64,000 bases of DNA, from contig CACJNE010000001.1 of assembly GCA_902594675.1 (NCBI GenBank), positions 17,548 through 81,547 on the forward strand, in the 5' to 3' direction. The position numbers and the translations under genes are program-made. A model generated the notes under the pieces. It was given only the letters and a program-made list of their open reading frames with translations. It had not been told where the DNA came from and ran no database searches. This stretch comes from an uncultured Pelagibacteraceae bacterium (GTDB lineage: Bacteria > Pseudomonadota > Alphaproteobacteria > Pelagibacterales > Pelagibacteraceae). This document shows, piece after piece, positions 43,994 to 55,016 of the stretch (the first letter of the stretch is position 1; every line of letters begins with the position of its first letter).

Positions 43994-45373
43994 ATGAAAA
44001 AGTGGAAAGTAAATAGTTGGAGAAATTATCCAGTAAAGCACATCCCTGAATATGAGGATGAGAATGAATTAAATTTGGTATTAAGTAAATTAAAAAATTT
44101 TCCTCCTTTAGTATTTGCGGGTGAAACTAGACATCTTAAAGAGCAATTAGCAAATGTTGTGGATGGTAAAGCTTTTTTGTTGCAAGGTGGAGATTGTGCC
44201 GAGAGTTTTGCAGAATTTCATCCTGACAATATAAGAGATTATTTTAAATTAATGTTGCAAATGTCGCTAGTGCTTACATATTCAGCATCTTTACCAGTTG
44301 TTAAACTTGGAAGAATTGCTGGACAATTTTCTAAACCAAGAAGTGCACCAACAGAAAAAATTGGAGATGTCGAATTACCTAGTTATTTAGGAGACAATAT
44401 TAATTCCATAGAATTTACTGAAAAAGCAAGAGCTTACGATCCAAAAAGATTATTCAGAGCCTATTCTCAATCTGCCTCAACTCTGAATTTATTGAGGGCA
44501 TTTTCCAATGGTGGTTTTGCGGATTTAAAAAATGTTCACATGTGGAATTTAGGTTATATAAAGTCAGCTGCACAAGCAAAAAAATTTAAGGAATTAGAGG
44601 ACAAGATAGCTGACGCCCTAGCTTTTATGGAAGCCTGTGGTATCACTTCTGACTTTAATAGAAGACTCTACACAGTCAATTTTTGGACATCACACGAGGC
44701 TTTACATTTACCATTTGAAGAAGCAATGACTAGAATAGATTCAACAACTGGCGAATATCACGATACTTCAGCCCATTTTGTCTGGATAGGCGATAGAACT
44801 AGGCAAATTGATGGAGGACATGTTGAATTTTGTAAAGGAATTGAAAATCCAATTGGAATTAAGTGTGGACCAACCTCGGACCCATCTGAAATTGCAAAAA
44901 TATGTGAATTAATTAATCCAAAAAATGAAAAAGGCAAGATTACATTAATATCTCGTTTTGGACATGATAAAGTAGAAAAATTTTTACCTAAATTAATTAG
45001 AGGTATTAAAAAGGAAGGACTTAACGTTATTTGGTCATGTGACCCAATGCATGGAAATACAATTAAATCAACAACAGGATTTAAGACAAGACCATTTAAT
45101 AATGTCTTGAATGAGGTAAAAAATGTATTTGGAGTTCATCAAAGTGAAGGATCTTACGCAGGAGGACTTCATATTGAAATGACTGGACAAAATGTGACAG
45201 AATGTACTGGGGGTGCACAAAAAATATCAGATACAGATTTGTCTAGTAGATATCACACCCAATGTGATCCAAGATTAAATGCTAATCAAGCACTTGAATT
45301 AGCTTTTTTAATTTCTGATGAGATTAAAAAGAATACCTTGTATGCAAAAAATGGTATTAGAGCGGCATCTTAA
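43994..45373 (+). CDS. class II 3-deoxy-7-phosphoheptulonate (DAHP) synthase
   Basis: ATG 43994 (MKKWKVNSW) is preferred over TTG 43988; it gives 459 residues. The protein matches plant-type class II DAHP synthases: LQGGDCAESFAEF, RIAGQFSKPRSAP, WNLGYI, HEALHLPFEEA, GIKCGPTSDP, SRFGHDK, SCDPMHGN and GGLHIEMTGQNVTEC. It performs the first shikimate-pathway step, from PEP and erythrose 4-phosphate. Confidence 0.95.
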   Translation: MKKWKVNSWRNYPVKHIPEYEDENELNLVLSKLKNFPPLVFAGETRHLKEQLANVVDGKAFLLQGGDCAESFAEFHPDNIRDYFKLMLQMSLVLTYSASLPVVKLGRIAGQFSKPRSAPTEKIGDVELPSYLGDNINSIEFTEKARAYDPKRLFRAYSQSASTLNLLRAFSNGGFADLKNVHMWNLGYIKSAAQAKKFKELEDKIADALAFMEACGITSDFNRRLYTVNFWTSHEALHLPFEEAMTRIDSTTGEYHDTSAHFVWIGDRTRQIDGGHVEFCKGIENPIGIKCGPTSDPSEIAKICELINPKNEKGKITLISRFGHDKVEKFLPKLIRGIKKEGLNVIWSCDPMHGNTIKSTTGFKTRPFNNVLNEVKNVFGVHQSEGSYAGGLHIEMTGQNVTECTGGAQKISDTDLSSRYHTQCDPRLNANQALELAFLISDEIKKNTLYAKNGIRAAS

Positions 45374-45410
45374 TCATTTAATTTTTTAAATTTATTATTA
45401 TGTTTTTTAT

Positions 45411-46148
45411 ATGGAGACGAATAAAAAAGTTATATTTATCAAAGATTGGATATTGAATTACGTAAATTCAATGCCAAAAAAAGCTAAGTCTTTAGTTATA
45501 GGAATTTCGGGTGGAATTGACTCTTCAGTTTCAAGCACCTTGAGTGCGATGACAGGACTAAAAACTATAGTTTTGTCTATGCCAATAAAGCAAAAAAGCG
45601 CACAACATGATTTAAGCCTGAAACATCAGGAATGGTTGAAAAAAAATTTTAAAAACGTTGAAGGTATTACAGTTGAACTAGATAACCTTTTTTCTACCTT
45701 TGAAAATACACTAAAAGATTTTAATAGTTTGCATGGTATGGCAAATTCAAGAGCTAGATTAAGAATGACTACACTCTACCAAGTAGCTGCAGCCAATGAT
45801 GGAATAGTTGTTGGCACAGGAAATAAAGTTGAAGATTTTGGTGTAGGTTTTTACACTAAATATGGTGATGGTGGTGTAGACATATCACCGATTGCAGACT
45901 GTAATAAAACTGAAGTTTGGGAACTCGGTAAAGAATTGAACATTTTACAAGAAATAATTGATGCTCCACCAACTGATGGATTGTGGGACGATGGAAGAAC
46001 TGACGAAGGCCAACTTGGACTTAGTTACAAAGAACTTGAAGAAGCCATGGAAAATGAAAATTCTAAAAATAGAGAAAAATATATTCAAATAAGAAACGCA
46101 AATTTGCATAAAATGGATCCAATTCCTGTATGCAAGATTCCCAACTGA
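45411..46148 (+). CDS. nadE: NAD+ synthase, ammonia-dependent type
   Basis: The 245-residue protein has the PP-loop ISGGIDSS near residue 33, NSRARLRMTTLYQVAA, and VVGTGNKVEDFGVGFYTKYGDGG, with PTDGLWDDGRTDEGQLG downstream. No glutaminase (nitrilase) domain is attached, so ammonia must be the nitrogen donor or a separate glutaminase helps. It adenylates nicotinate adenine dinucleotide and amidates it to NAD+. Confidence 0.92.
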   Translation: METNKKVIFIKDWILNYVNSMPKKAKSLVIGISGGIDSSVSSTLSAMTGLKTIVLSMPIKQKSAQHDLSLKHQEWLKKNFKNVEGITVELDNLFSTFENTLKDFNSLHGMANSRARLRMTTLYQVAAANDGIVVGTGNKVEDFGVGFYTKYGDGGVDISPIADCNKTEVWELGKELNILQEIIDAPPTDGLWDDGRTDEGQLGLSYKELEEAMENENSKNREKYIQIRNANLHKMDPIPVCKIPN

Positions 46149-46193
46149 TCAAATAGATTCACAAATCTAAAATTTAAGTATATTCCTAGATAA

Positions 46194-47555
46194 ATGAATA
46201 AAGATATTTTTTTGACAAATAGCTATGGTGGGAAGAAAGAAAAGTTTGAACCAATAGATCATACAAATGTTAGAATGTATGTTTGTGGTCCAACAGTTTA
46301 TGATGATCCACATATAGGTAACGCCAGACCATTGGTTATTTTCGATATCCTTTTTAAAGTTTTAAAGTGTAAGTATGGAAAAGATAAAGTTACCTACGTA
46401 AGAAATATTACTGATATTGACGATAAAATAATTCAAACAGCTAAAGATAAAGATATTACAATCAAGAACTTAACAGATAAAATTAATAATAATTTTCAAA
46501 AGGATTGTAAATATCTCAATTGTGATGAGCCTAACTTTCAACCTAGGGCTACAGAAAATATTAATGAGATGATTGAGATGATAAAAATTCTAATTAATGA
46601 AGGTGTTGCATATGAAAATGAAAAGCATGTTTATTTTGAGGTACAAAAATTTAATGACTATGGAAAACTTTCAAATAGAAAAATCGAGGATTTAATATCT
46701 GGGTCAAGAGTTGAAGTATCAACTAATAAAAAAAATGCTGAAGATTTTGTTCTTTGGAAACCGTCCAATGAAGATGAGCCAAATTGGTCGTCTCCATGGG
46801 GAAATGGAAGGCCAGGCTGGCATTTGGAGTGTTCAGCAATGTCAAAAAAATATCTTGGTGATAAGTTTGATATCCATGGTGGTGGTAGGGACTTAATTTT
46901 TCCTCATCATGAAAATGAAATTGCACAATCAAGGTGTGCAAATGGTACTGAAGTATTTTCAAATTATTGGGTACACAATGGATTTATAACATTATCAAAT
47001 GAAAAAATGTCTAAATCCCATGGAAATATTTTAAAAATAAATGATTTAAAAAATAGTATTAACGGTCAAGTTTTAAGATTAGCTTTAATGAGCACACATT
47101 ACAGGCAACCCTTAGATTGGAATGATAACCTTATAAACGAAAGTCAAAAGACTATAGATAAATGGTATAAAAGTTATGTTGAGGTTGATAGACTAAAATT
47201 AATTTCTGATGAAGACCTTTATCCATTGTATGATGATTTAAATACTCCAAAATATATTGCTAATTTACACAGGCTATTTGAAAAGTCTCAATCAGGTAAT
47301 TTGGAAAATAAAAAAGAATTTGTCTCTGCATGTAATTTTGTTGGGTTACTTAAAGAAACAAAAGATGAGTGGATCAATTTTAAAAAAAATAATTCAGTTT
47401 TAAGTGATGAAATAATTGAAACAAAAATTAAAGAACGAAATGATGCTAGAGACGATAAAAATTATGAATTAGCTGACAAAATCCGCAATGAACTTTTGGA
47501 AAAAGGTGTTCAAATAGAAGATAAAGATGGTAAAACCTCCTGGAAATTTAAATAA
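46194..47555 (+). CDS. cysS: cysteinyl-tRNA synthetase
   Basis: The 453-residue class I synthetase has [18 protein letters not shown] (zinc cysteine and the HIGN form of HIGH), [10 protein letters not shown] and [11 protein letters not shown] (zinc ligands), and EKMSKSHGN. It is complete, with a C-terminal helical region. The stop overlaps the cimA ATG by one base, so cysS-cimA-trmJ form a coupled run. Confidence 0.96.
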   Translation: MNKDIFLTNSYGGKKEKFEPIDHTNVRMYVCGPTVYDDPHIGNARPLVIFDILFKVLKCKYGKDKVTYVRNITDIDDKIIQTAKDKDITIKNLTDKINNNFQKDCKYLNCDEPNFQPRATENINEMIEMIKILINEGVAYENEKHVYFEVQKFNDYGKLSNRKIEDLISGSRVEVSTNKKNAEDFVLWKPSNEDEPNWSSPWGNGRPGWHLECSAMSKKYLGDKFDIHGGGRDLIFPHHENEIAQSRCANGTEVFSNYWVHNGFITLSNEKMSKSHGNILKINDLKNSINGQVLRLALMSTHYRQPLDWNDNLINESQKTIDKWYKSYVEVDRLKLISDEDLYPLYDDLNTPKYIANLHRLFEKSQSGNLENKKEFVSACNFVGLLKETKDEWINFKKNNSVLSDEIIETKIKERNDARDDKNYELADKIRNELLEKGVQIEDKDGKTSWKFK

Positions 47556-49153
47556 TGTCAGAAAAAATATATATATTTGATACAACTTTAAGAGATGGTG
47601 CTCAAACTCAAGGAGTAGACTTTTCCTTAGATGATAAAGAAAAAATATCAAAAGCTTTAGATAACTTAGGTGTTGATTATATAGAAGGAGGGTGGCCTGG
47701 AGCCAATCCAACAGATACAGAATTTTTTAATAAAAAACATGCTTTTAAACACTCAAAATTAACAGCTTTTGGGATGACTAAAAAATCTGATCATAGTGCT
47801 GAGAATGATCCAATGATTTCATCTCTAATAAATTCTAAGGCAAGCTCAATTTGTTTGTTTGGAAAATCATGGGATTTTCATGTTGATGTAGCTTTGGGTA
47901 TATCCAAGGAGCAAAATTTAAAAAATATTAGCGAAAGTGCAAGGCACATAATAAGCTCTGGAAAAGAATTCATGTTTGATGCTGAACATTTTTTTGATGG
48001 ATATAAATCAAATAAAAATTATGCTTTGAGTTGTATTAAATCTGCATATGATGCTGGAGCAAGATGGATTGTTTTGTGCGATACAAATGGAGGAACCTTA
48101 CCTCACGAAATTTCTGAAATTATTACCAATGTAATCAAGCATGTTCCTGGAAAAAATTTGGGTATACATGCACATAATGATACTGAAAATGCAGTAGCAA
48201 ATTCATTAGTTGCTATTCAAGCTGGAGTTAGACAAGTTCAAGGAACAATAAATGGGCTTGGAGAAAGATGTGGTAATGCTAATTTAATGTCCGTAATTCC
48301 TACATTATACTTAAAATCTGAATTTTCTAATAAATTTGAGATTAATATTAACTCAGATAATATTAAACATTTAACACAATGTTCTAGACTTCTCGATGAA
48401 ATATTAAATAGGAAGCCAAATAAACACTTGCCATATGTTGGTGCCGCTGCCTTTTCTCATAAAGGTGGCATGCACGTGTCTGCTGTCCAAAAAGATCCAA
48501 AGACATACGAACATGTAAATCCAAAAGACGTAGGAAATGTCAGAAATATTGTAGTTTCAGATCAAGCTGGGCAATCTAATATTTTGTCAAGATTAGAGAC
48601 TATAGGAATTGATATTAAAAAGCATGATCCTAAAATAAAAAAACTTTTAGACGAGGTAAAAGATAGAGAGTTTATTGGTTACAGTTATGATGGTGCTGAT
48701 GCATCATTTGAACTACTAGCTAGGAGAATAATTGGAAATATTCCAAAATATATTTCAATTCACATGTATGATGTTTCAGTTAAAAAAAATGCTTCAGGAG
48801 ATATTATATCTTCAGCAAAAGCGCAATTGGAGGTTGATAAAAAATTAAGTATTTGCGAGGGTGAGGGTATTGGTCCAGTTCACGCATTAGATAATGCTAT
48901 AAGAAATAATATAGATAACTTTGGAAAGTATTCTAAATATTTAAAAGATTTGAGACTTGTGGATTATAAGGTGAGAATTTTAAACACGGGAACGGAAGCT
49001 GTAACAAGGGTTTCAATTGAAAGTACAGACTCAAAGGGAAAAAATTGGTTCACAATTGGTGTATCACCAAATATTATAGATGCTTCATTTAAAGCATTGA
49101 TAGACAGTCTTGATTATAAACTCTTCAAAGATAATGCACCAGCAAGTGCTTAA
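47555..49153 (+). CDS. cimA: (R)-citramalate synthase
   Basis: The 532-residue protein belongs to the HMGL/LeuA family: FDTTLRDGAQTQGVDFSL at the N terminus, GIHAHNDTENAVANS (metal histidines), and NGLGERCGNANL. The DGAQTQG and YIEGGWPGANPTD forms and the LeuA-type C-terminal regulatory domain mark the citramalate-synthase branch, not isopropylmalate synthase. It condenses pyruvate and acetyl-CoA as a threonine-independent start to isoleucine. Confidence 0.9.
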   Translation: MSEKIYIFDTTLRDGAQTQGVDFSLDDKEKISKALDNLGVDYIEGGWPGANPTDTEFFNKKHAFKHSKLTAFGMTKKSDHSAENDPMISSLINSKASSICLFGKSWDFHVDVALGISKEQNLKNISESARHIISSGKEFMFDAEHFFDGYKSNKNYALSCIKSAYDAGARWIVLCDTNGGTLPHEISEIITNVIKHVPGKNLGIHAHNDTENAVANSLVAIQAGVRQVQGTINGLGERCGNANLMSVIPTLYLKSEFSNKFEININSDNIKHLTQCSRLLDEILNRKPNKHLPYVGAAAFSHKGGMHVSAVQKDPKTYEHVNPKDVGNVRNIVVSDQAGQSNILSRLETIGIDIKKHDPKIKKLLDEVKDREFIGYSYDGADASFELLARRIIGNIPKYISIHMYDVSVKKNASGDIISSAKAQLEVDKKLSICEGEGIGPVHALDNAIRNNIDNFGKYSKYLKDLRLVDYKVRILNTGTEAVTRVSIESTDSKGKNWFTIGVSPNIIDASFKALIDSLDYKLFKDNAPASA

Positions 49154-49866
49154 TGAATTTTAATAATATTTCATTCATTCTTCATAAACCACAATTATCT
49201 GAAAATATTGGTTTATGTGCAAGAGGTATGAAAAATTTTGGTTTTAAAAATTTATCTTTAATAGACCCAAAACCAATATTCCCAAATGACAAAATAATAG
49301 CAACATCTGTGGGAGCTAAAGATATTATAAAGAATTCAAAAGTTTTTTCAAATTTAGAAAAATCTCTTGTGAAAACCGATATTTTGATCGCCACCTCTGC
49401 AAGATTTAGAAATAAAAATATCAAACATATTTCAATAGAAGGTTTAAAGAATATAAATTTTAAAAAAAGAGTAACATTCTTATTTGGATCAGAAGCATCT
49501 GGTTTATCAAATAATGAAGTTAGTTATGCTGATTATACATTGCAAATTCCAAGCAATAGTAATTTTAGATCACTAAATTTATCTCATAGTCTTGTTATAA
49601 TTGCACAAGCAGTTTCTAGCTTAATTTCAAATAGAAAAGTTGATTTTCGAAAGTCAAAAAAAATACAAAAAGCTACAAAACATGAAATATCTAATATGTT
49701 GAACTTCTGTTTATATAACCTTGAGAAACAAAATTTTTTTAAAATAAAAGCAAAAAAACCTATAATGATTGAAAATTTAAGAAGTATTTTTTATAAAATG
49801 GAACTATCTCAAAAAGAAATACGCATTTTAGCAAGTGTATTTGCCGGTCTAATTAAAAAACCTTGA
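49153..49866 (+). CDS. SpoU-family tRNA/rRNA 2'-O-methyltransferase (TrmJ-like)
   Basis: The 237-residue SPOUT protein has the three trefoil-knot motifs: LSENIGLCARGMKNFG, FLFGSEASGLSNNEV, and LQIPSNSNFRSLNLSHSLVIIAQ. A C-terminal helical extension as in TrmJ (tRNA position 32) follows. It overlaps cimA by one base and precedes rpsD by 43 bp. The exact target nucleotide is inferred from the family. Confidence 0.85.
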   Translation: MNFNNISFILHKPQLSENIGLCARGMKNFGFKNLSLIDPKPIFPNDKIIATSVGAKDIIKNSKVFSNLEKSLVKTDILIATSARFRNKNIKHISIEGLKNINFKKRVTFLFGSEASGLSNNEVSYADYTLQIPSNSNFRSLNLSHSLVIIAQAVSSLISNRKVDFRKSKKIQKATKHEISNMLNFCLYNLEKQNFFKIKAKKPIMIENLRSIFYKMELSQKEIRILASVFAGLIKKP

Positions 49867-49909
49867 TTGACAAAAATATTTTGATCTCTATAAAGCCTTT
49901 AATTACAGT

Positions 49910-50527
49910 ATGACAAAACGATTAAACTCAAAACATAAAGTAGATAGAAGACTTAAGGTTAATCTATGGGGAAGACCTAAAAGTCCTTTTAACACTCGAG
50001 CTTATCCTCCAGGACAACATGGGCAAACCAAATCTGCAAAACCATCAGATTATGGTTTACAGCTACAAGCAAAACAAAAATTAAAATGTTATTATGGCAA
50101 TATGAACGAGAGACAATTTAGAAATATGTATAAAAAAGCTATAATGAAAAAAGGAGATACCGCTGAAAATTTAATTGGATTACTGGAGAGAAGATTGGAT
50201 GCTGTAATTTACAGATCTAAGTTATCAAATACTATTTTTTCGTCAAGACAACTGATTAATCATGGTCATGTAAGAGTTAATGGAAAAAAAGTAAATATTT
50301 CTAGCTACCAAGTAAGAGAAGAAGATAGTATAGAAATTAGAGATAAATCAAAACAGTTGGCTTTAATTGATATAGCACTAGCTAACAAAGAAAGAGAAGT
50401 TCCAGAATATTTACAATTAGATGAAAAAAACAAAAAAGTTAAATTTGTAAGAGTGCCAAAATTTGAGGAAGTCCCTTATCCTGTAGTAATGGAACCAAAC
50501 CTTGTAATTGAATATTATTCTAGATAA
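49910..50527 (+). CDS. rpsD: 30S ribosomal protein S4
   Basis: The 205-residue protein has NLWGRPKSPFNTRAYPPGQHG, an S4 RNA-binding domain (RRLDAVIYRSKLSNTIFSSRQLINHGHVRVNGKKV) and a C-terminal tail ending IEYYSR. It is a 16S-binding assembly protein and a translational-fidelity determinant. It lacks the zinc-cysteine N terminus found in some S4 forms. It is convergent with grxD. Confidence 0.97.
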   Translation: MTKRLNSKHKVDRRLKVNLWGRPKSPFNTRAYPPGQHGQTKSAKPSDYGLQLQAKQKLKCYYGNMNERQFRNMYKKAIMKKGDTAENLIGLLERRLDAVIYRSKLSNTIFSSRQLINHGHVRVNGKKVNISSYQVREEDSIEIRDKSKQLALIDIALANKEREVPEYLQLDEKNKKVKFVRVPKFEEVPYPVVMEPNLVIEYYSR

Positions 50528-50548
50528 TAAAATTATTTTAGATTAATT

Positions 50549-50887
50549 TTAGCTTTTCTTTTTAAAATTTATTCCTTGGTCCTCAAAAAGTTTAGCCAAC
50601 TCTCCACTTTCATACATTTCTTTAACAATATCACACCCACCAATAAATTCATTTTTAATGTAAAGTTGCGGAATTGTTGGCCAATCGCTAAAAACTTTAA
50701 TGCCCTCTCTTAGATTTTGATCTGCTAAAACATTTACACCTTTAAAGTTAACTTCAAGAATTTTTAAAATATTTATAACAGCCATAGAGAAACCACACTG
50801 AGGAGCATCAGGCGTGCCTTTCATAAATAGACAAACTTCATTATTTTTAATTTCGTTATTTATTAATTCTTTTGTTTGATCGTTCAT
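50549..50887 (-). CDS. grxD: monothiol glutaredoxin (Grx4/GrxD type)
   Basis: The 112-residue protein has the CGFS active site (APQCGFSMAVINIL, about residue 30), WPTIPQLYIKNEFIGGCDIV with the TIP cis-proline, and the expected length. CGFS glutaredoxins carry [2Fe-2S] clusters with glutathione and partner BolA proteins, and the bolA gene is directly upstream with zero gap. Confidence 0.94.
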   Translation of the reverse strand: MNDQTKELINNEIKNNEVCLFMKGTPDAPQCGFSMAVINILKILEVNFKGVNVLADQNLREGIKVFSDWPTIPQLYIKNEFIGGCDIVKEMYESGELAKLFEDQGINFKKKS

Positions 50888-51118
50888 TTAGTTCTCCTTG
50901 GTTTTAACAGCTAATGCATGTAATTCGTTTCCCATTTTACCTTTTAATGAATTATATACCATTTTATGTTGTTGTATTTTACTTTTTCCAGCAAATTGCG
51001 ACGAAATTACAGTAGCTGAGTAATGATTACCATCACCTGCAAGATCTTGTATTTCTACTTTGGCATCTGGCAGAGCTTCTTTAATTAAACTTTCTATTTC
51101 TTTTAAATCCATTGCCAT
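50888..51118 (-). CDS. BolA family protein
   Basis: The 76-residue BolA-fold protein has LPDAKVEIQDLAGDGNHYSATVISSQFAGKS and the helix-turn ending with KMVYNSLKGKMGNELHALAVKT, the IbaG/BolA2 type. The histidine pair and the DGNHY loop are the cluster-binding side. It works with monothiol glutaredoxin in iron-sulfur trafficking. The overlap with purL is one base. Confidence 0.9.
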   Translation of the reverse strand: MAMDLKEIESLIKEALPDAKVEIQDLAGDGNHYSATVISSQFAGKSKIQQHKMVYNSLKGKMGNELHALAVKTKEN

Positions 51119-53316
51119 TAGTTAACCATATATTCCTTTAACCATTTTTTATAGCCTTCTTTGATCTGGTCAATTGATATTTTTAGATCATTTTCATAAG
51201 AAATGTTACCACTCTCTACTAAACCTAATTTATCATAATGGATTGAGTCTTTTTTAAGCAAATTTTCAACATTTTCTAAATTTTCAGGTTTTACTTCAAT
51301 AATATACCTTCCTTGATCCTCACCAAAAAAATATTCAAATTTATTTACTAAATTTTTAAAAGGAAACAATTTAACTCCTTTTTTTGCACTTATACACATT
51401 TTTGCAATAGCAGTTAAAATTCCTCCCAAAGAAACATCATGACACGTTTCAATTAAATTTTGGTTATTTAAACTTAATACACTCATTCCGTTTTGTTTTT
51501 CATTGAATAAGTTTATTTCTGGTGGAGGACCGTTAAATTTAGATAATATAATTCTGGAAAAAATAGATTGATCTAAATGTCCCTCAGTTTTACCTATCAC
51601 CAAAAGGTAATTTCCCTCGTTCTTTAATTCCATTGTCAGCATTTTTCTATAGTTGGAAAGTAATCCTATCCCTCCAATAGATGGTGTTGGTTTAATGCCT
51701 TTGTCTTTAGTTTCATTATAAAAAGATACATTTCCTGAAACTATAGGATAATTTAAATATTTTGATGCCTCGCTAATACCTTCGACACATTCTACAAATT
51801 CACCCATGTTTTTTTCTTTTTCAGGATTTCCAAAATTTAGACAATTAGTAATTGCAATTGGTTTAGCACCCACAGAGACCATATTTCTCCAACTCTCACA
51901 AACAATCTGTTTTCCACCAGTTAAAGGGTGAGCATAACAATAGCTGGCAGAAGAGTCTATTGATGCAGCTATTGCTTTATCTGTGCCATGAACTCTTACA
52001 ACACCCGCATTACCACCAGGTTTTTGAATAGTATCCCCCATAACTGTGTGATCATATTGGCTCCATATCCATTCTTTATCTGCAACATTAGGGTCAGTAA
52101 GAATTTTATTTAAACAGTCACTAAGCTTTAAAGACTTAAAATTATTTTTTGAATATTCATTTTTTTTTGGAAGTTTAGTCTTTATCCATTTTCGGTCATA
52201 CATAGGTGCATTCTCTGCTAAAAAATCTATTGGTATTTCTGCCACTTTTTCATTTTTAAAATATAATTCTATATTTTTACTTTGTGTTGTTTTTCCAATT
52301 ACAGCAAAATCTAAATTCCACTTTTCAAATATTTTTTTTGCTTCATTTTCTTTTCCTTCCTCTAAAACTATGAGCATTCTCTCTTGACTTTCTGAGAGCA
52401 TTATTTCATAGGGTGACATATTTTCCTCTCTACAAGGAACTTTACTTAGATTTATCTCAATTCCTAAATTTCCTTTTGATGCCATTTCGATACTAGACGA
52501 TGTTAATCCAGCTGCTCCCATATCTTGAATTGAAATTATTGACTTTCCAGCCATTAGTTCAAGACAAGCTTCTAAAAGTAATTTCTCAGTAAATGGATCG
52601 CCAACTTGAACAGTTGGTTTCTTTTCTTCAATTTTTTCATCAAAAATAGCTGAGGCCATACTTGCTCCATGTATTCCATCTCTTCCAGTTTTTGATCCAA
52701 CATAGATAACAGGTTTATTTATTCCAGCTGCTTTTGAATAAAATATTTTATTTTTGTTAACCAAACCCAACGTCATTGCATTAACTAAAATATTTCCGTT
52801 ATAAGATTCATCAAAACAGGTTTGGCCAGCAATAGTTGGAACACCAATACAATTTCCATATCCGCCTATACCTTTAACTACTCCTCTTAATAAATTTCTT
52901 GTTTTTTCGTGGTTTGGTGAGCCAAAATGTATGGAATTTAAATTAGCAATTGGTCTTGCTCCCATTGTAAATACGTCTCTCATTATACCTCCAACTCCAG
53001 TAGCTGCACCTTGATATGGCTCAATGAAAGATGGGTGATTATGACTTTCTATTTTAAATACAATTGCGTGGTCATCATCTATGTCTACTACACCAGCATT
53101 CTCACCTGGCCCCTGTATAACCTGTTCACCTTTGGTATGTAATTTCTTAAGGTGTTTTCTCGAAGACTTATATGAGCAATGTTCATTCCACATTGCTGAA
53201 AAAATACCTAATTCGGTTATATTTGGTATTCTTTTTAATAGATCACAAATTTTTTTATATTCTTCCTTTTTTAATCCATGTTCGATTGCTATTTTTTCGT
53301 TAACTTCGACCATCAT
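51118..53316 (-). CDS. purL: phosphoribosylformylglycinamidine synthase, large subunit
   Basis: The 732-residue small-type PurL has duplicated AIR-synthase-like halves: [57 protein letters not shown], and [19 protein letters not shown]. This short form needs separate PurS and PurQ subunits, both of which are encoded directly upstream. It makes FGAM from FGAR with glutamine-derived ammonia and ATP. Confidence 0.96.
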   Translation of the reverse strand: MMVEVNEKIAIEHGLKKEEYKKICDLLKRIPNITELGIFSAMWNEHCSYKSSRKHLKKLHTKGEQVIQGPGENAGVVDIDDDHAIVFKIESHNHPSFIEPYQGAATGVGGIMRDVFTMGARPIANLNSIHFGSPNHEKTRNLLRGVVKGIGGYGNCIGVPTIAGQTCFDESYNGNILVNAMTLGLVNKNKIFYSKAAGINKPVIYVGSKTGRDGIHGASMASAIFDEKIEEKKPTVQVGDPFTEKLLLEACLELMAGKSIISIQDMGAAGLTSSSIEMASKGNLGIEINLSKVPCREENMSPYEIMLSESQERMLIVLEEGKENEAKKIFEKWNLDFAVIGKTTQSKNIELYFKNEKVAEIPIDFLAENAPMYDRKWIKTKLPKKNEYSKNNFKSLKLSDCLNKILTDPNVADKEWIWSQYDHTVMGDTIQKPGGNAGVVRVHGTDKAIAASIDSSASYCYAHPLTGGKQIVCESWRNMVSVGAKPIAITNCLNFGNPEKEKNMGEFVECVEGISEASKYLNYPIVSGNVSFYNETKDKGIKPTPSIGGIGLLSNYRKMLTMELKNEGNYLLVIGKTEGHLDQSIFSRIILSKFNGPPPEINLFNEKQNGMSVLSLNNQNLIETCHDVSLGGILTAIAKMCISAKKGVKLFPFKNLVNKFEYFFGEDQGRYIIEVKPENLENVENLLKKDSIHYDKLGLVESGNISYENDLKISIDQIKEGYKKWLKEYMVN

Positions 53317-53993
53317 AAACTCTTAATTAAATTCTCAAAAAACAAAGATCCATCTTCGCCTGATAAAAATGGATCAATCATCCTTTCTGGATGAGGCATC
53401 ATTCCTAAAATATTCTTATTTTTATTAAAAATTCCTGCAATATTTTTTAATGCTCCATTCGGATTGTTTTCTTCATCATCATTACCGTTATGATCACAAT
53501 ATGTAACTGCGATTTGATTATTATCCTCAATAGATTTTAATTCATCATTTGAACAAAAATAATTGCCTTCATTGTGAGCAATATGAAGTTCTAAAATTTC
53601 TTTTTTGATGTCTTTAAAAAATTTATTTTCATTATTTTTAATTTTTACAAAAACATTCTTACAAATAAAATTTAAATATTTATTTTGTTGAAGTATTCCA
53701 GGCAATAATCCTGTCTCAGTAAGTATTTGAAAACCATTACAAATTCCTAAAACCAATCCTCCAGAATTTGCAAAATCAATAACAGATTTAATAATTCTTG
53801 ATTTTCCAGCAATGCTTCCACATCTTAGATAGTCACCATAAGAAAAACCACCTGGTAAAACAATTAGATCACTTTTTGGTATTTCATCATCATTGTGCCA
53901 AACCATTTGATTTTTAAAACCAAATTTTTTTAGAGCTACATCCATATCTCTATCACAATTTGAACCAGGAAATATTATTACAGATGATTTCAT
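53313..53993 (-). CDS. purQ: phosphoribosylformylglycinamidine synthase, glutaminase subunit
   Basis: ATG 53993 ([16 protein letters not shown]) is chosen because an upstream start at 54023 lies within purS. The 226-residue class I amidotransferase has [14 protein letters not shown], the nucleophile cysteine in [11 protein letters not shown], and the His/Glu in MMPHPERM. It delivers ammonia to PurL. It overlaps purL by four bases and follows purS after 7 nt. Confidence 0.95.
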   Translation of the reverse strand: MKSSVIIFPGSNCDRDMDVALKKFGFKNQMVWHNDDEIPKSDLIVLPGGFSYGDYLRCGSIAGKSRIIKSVIDFANSGGLVLGICNGFQILTETGLLPGILQQNKYLNFICKNVFVKIKNNENKFFKDIKKEILELHIAHNEGNYFCSNDELKSIEDNNQIAVTYCDHNGNDDEENNPNGALKNIAGIFNKNKNILGMMPHPERMIDPFLSGEDGSLFFENLIKSL

Positions 53994-54000
53994 TAGATAG

Positions 54001-54234
54001 TTACAAGACTTTATAATCCTCAATAACTAAGTTAGCTAAAAGCTTTTTACACATGTCTTCGACTTGAGTTTTAGCTTTGCTTTCATCACTCTCTTTAACC
54101 TCAATATCAAAATATTTGCCTTGTCTTACTTCTGATACATTCTCAAAAGACATGCCATTTAGGGTTTGTTGTATTGCTTTACCTTGTGGATCAAGCACCC
54201 CATTTTTTAAAGTGACTATTACTTTTACTTTCAT
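54001..54234 (-). CDS. purS: phosphoribosylformylglycinamidine synthase subunit PurS
   Basis: The 77-residue protein reads VKVIVTLKNGVLDPQGKAIQ and later VSEVRQGKYFDIEV, the standard PurS pattern. PurS bridges PurL and PurQ in the complex. It overlaps purC by four bases. Confidence 0.93.
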   Translation of the reverse strand: MKVKVIVTLKNGVLDPQGKAIQQTLNGMSFENVSEVRQGKYFDIEVKESDESKAKTQVEDMCKKLLANLVIEDYKVL

Positions 54235-55016
54235 TTTTTCTTAATTTTTACAGCTTTTGGTTTAGGGTAATTTAAAGGTCTAATATTTGATTGTTCGTGT
54301 AATAAATTTAATCTTATTGCTACCTCTTGATATGCCTCAACTAGATTTCCTAAGTCATTTCTAAATCTATCTTTATCCAATTTTTTATCAGTTCTCATGT
54401 CCCAAAGTCTGCAAGTATCAGGACTAATTTCATCAGCTAACATAATTTCTCTTTTTCCATCAACTTCAGATCTTCCAAATTCAACTTTAAAATCAACTAA
54501 TTTGATACCAACACCCCTAAACATACCTTGTAAAAAGTCATTTATTCGTCTTACTTCTTCATAGATAAAGTCTAATTCAAATACATCCATCCATTTAAAA
54601 GCTAAGATATGTTCTCTACTGACCAAAGGATCGCCTAATTCATCATTCTTTAAACAATATTCAACTAGCGGATAGTCTAAAACTGTTCCATCTTCTATAC
54701 CCAATCTTTTTGTTAAAGATCCTGTTGCTATGTTTCTTACAACAAATTCAATTGGAATAATTTCTACTAACTTGACAAGTTGTTCTCTCATATTAAGTCT
54801 CTTTATTAAATGATTTTTTATTCCAACATTACTTAATTGAGTAAGAATATGTTCTGAAATTCTATTATTTAAAATTCCTTTACCCTCAATTACATCTTTT
54901 TTTTGATTATTAAAAGCAGTAGCATCATCTTTAAAATGCTGAATAACTGAATTTTTATCATTTGTAGCATAAATAATTTTAGCTTTACCTTCATATAATT
55001 TTTTACCTTTTTTCAT
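54231..55016 (-). CDS. purC: SAICAR synthetase
   Basis: The 261-residue protein starts KKLYEGKAKIIYATND and contains IPIEFVVRNIATGSL, LVDFKVEFGR and LADEISPDTCRLWD, the two PurC signatures. It joins CAIR and aspartate. It overlaps purB by one base and purS by four, as part of the sfsA-map-pur run. Confidence 0.96.
   Translation of the reverse strand: MKKGKKLYEGKAKIIYATNDKNSVIQHFKDDATAFNNQKKDVIEGKGILNNRISEHILTQLSNVGIKNHLIKRLNMREQLVKLVEIIPIEFVVRNIATGSLTKRLGIEDGTVLDYPLVEYCLKNDELGDPLVSREHILAFKWMDVFELDFIYEEVRRINDFLQGMFRGVGIKLVDFKVEFGRSEVDGKREIMLADEISPDTCRLWDMRTDKKLDKDRFRNDLGNLVEAYQEVAIRLNLLHEQSNIRPLNYPKPKAVKIKKK

Noticed and set aside
46723..46962. Histidine-rich antisense frame in cysS
   Set aside because: It arises from the reverse complement of the FPHHENE and GWHLE coding region of a conserved synthetase.
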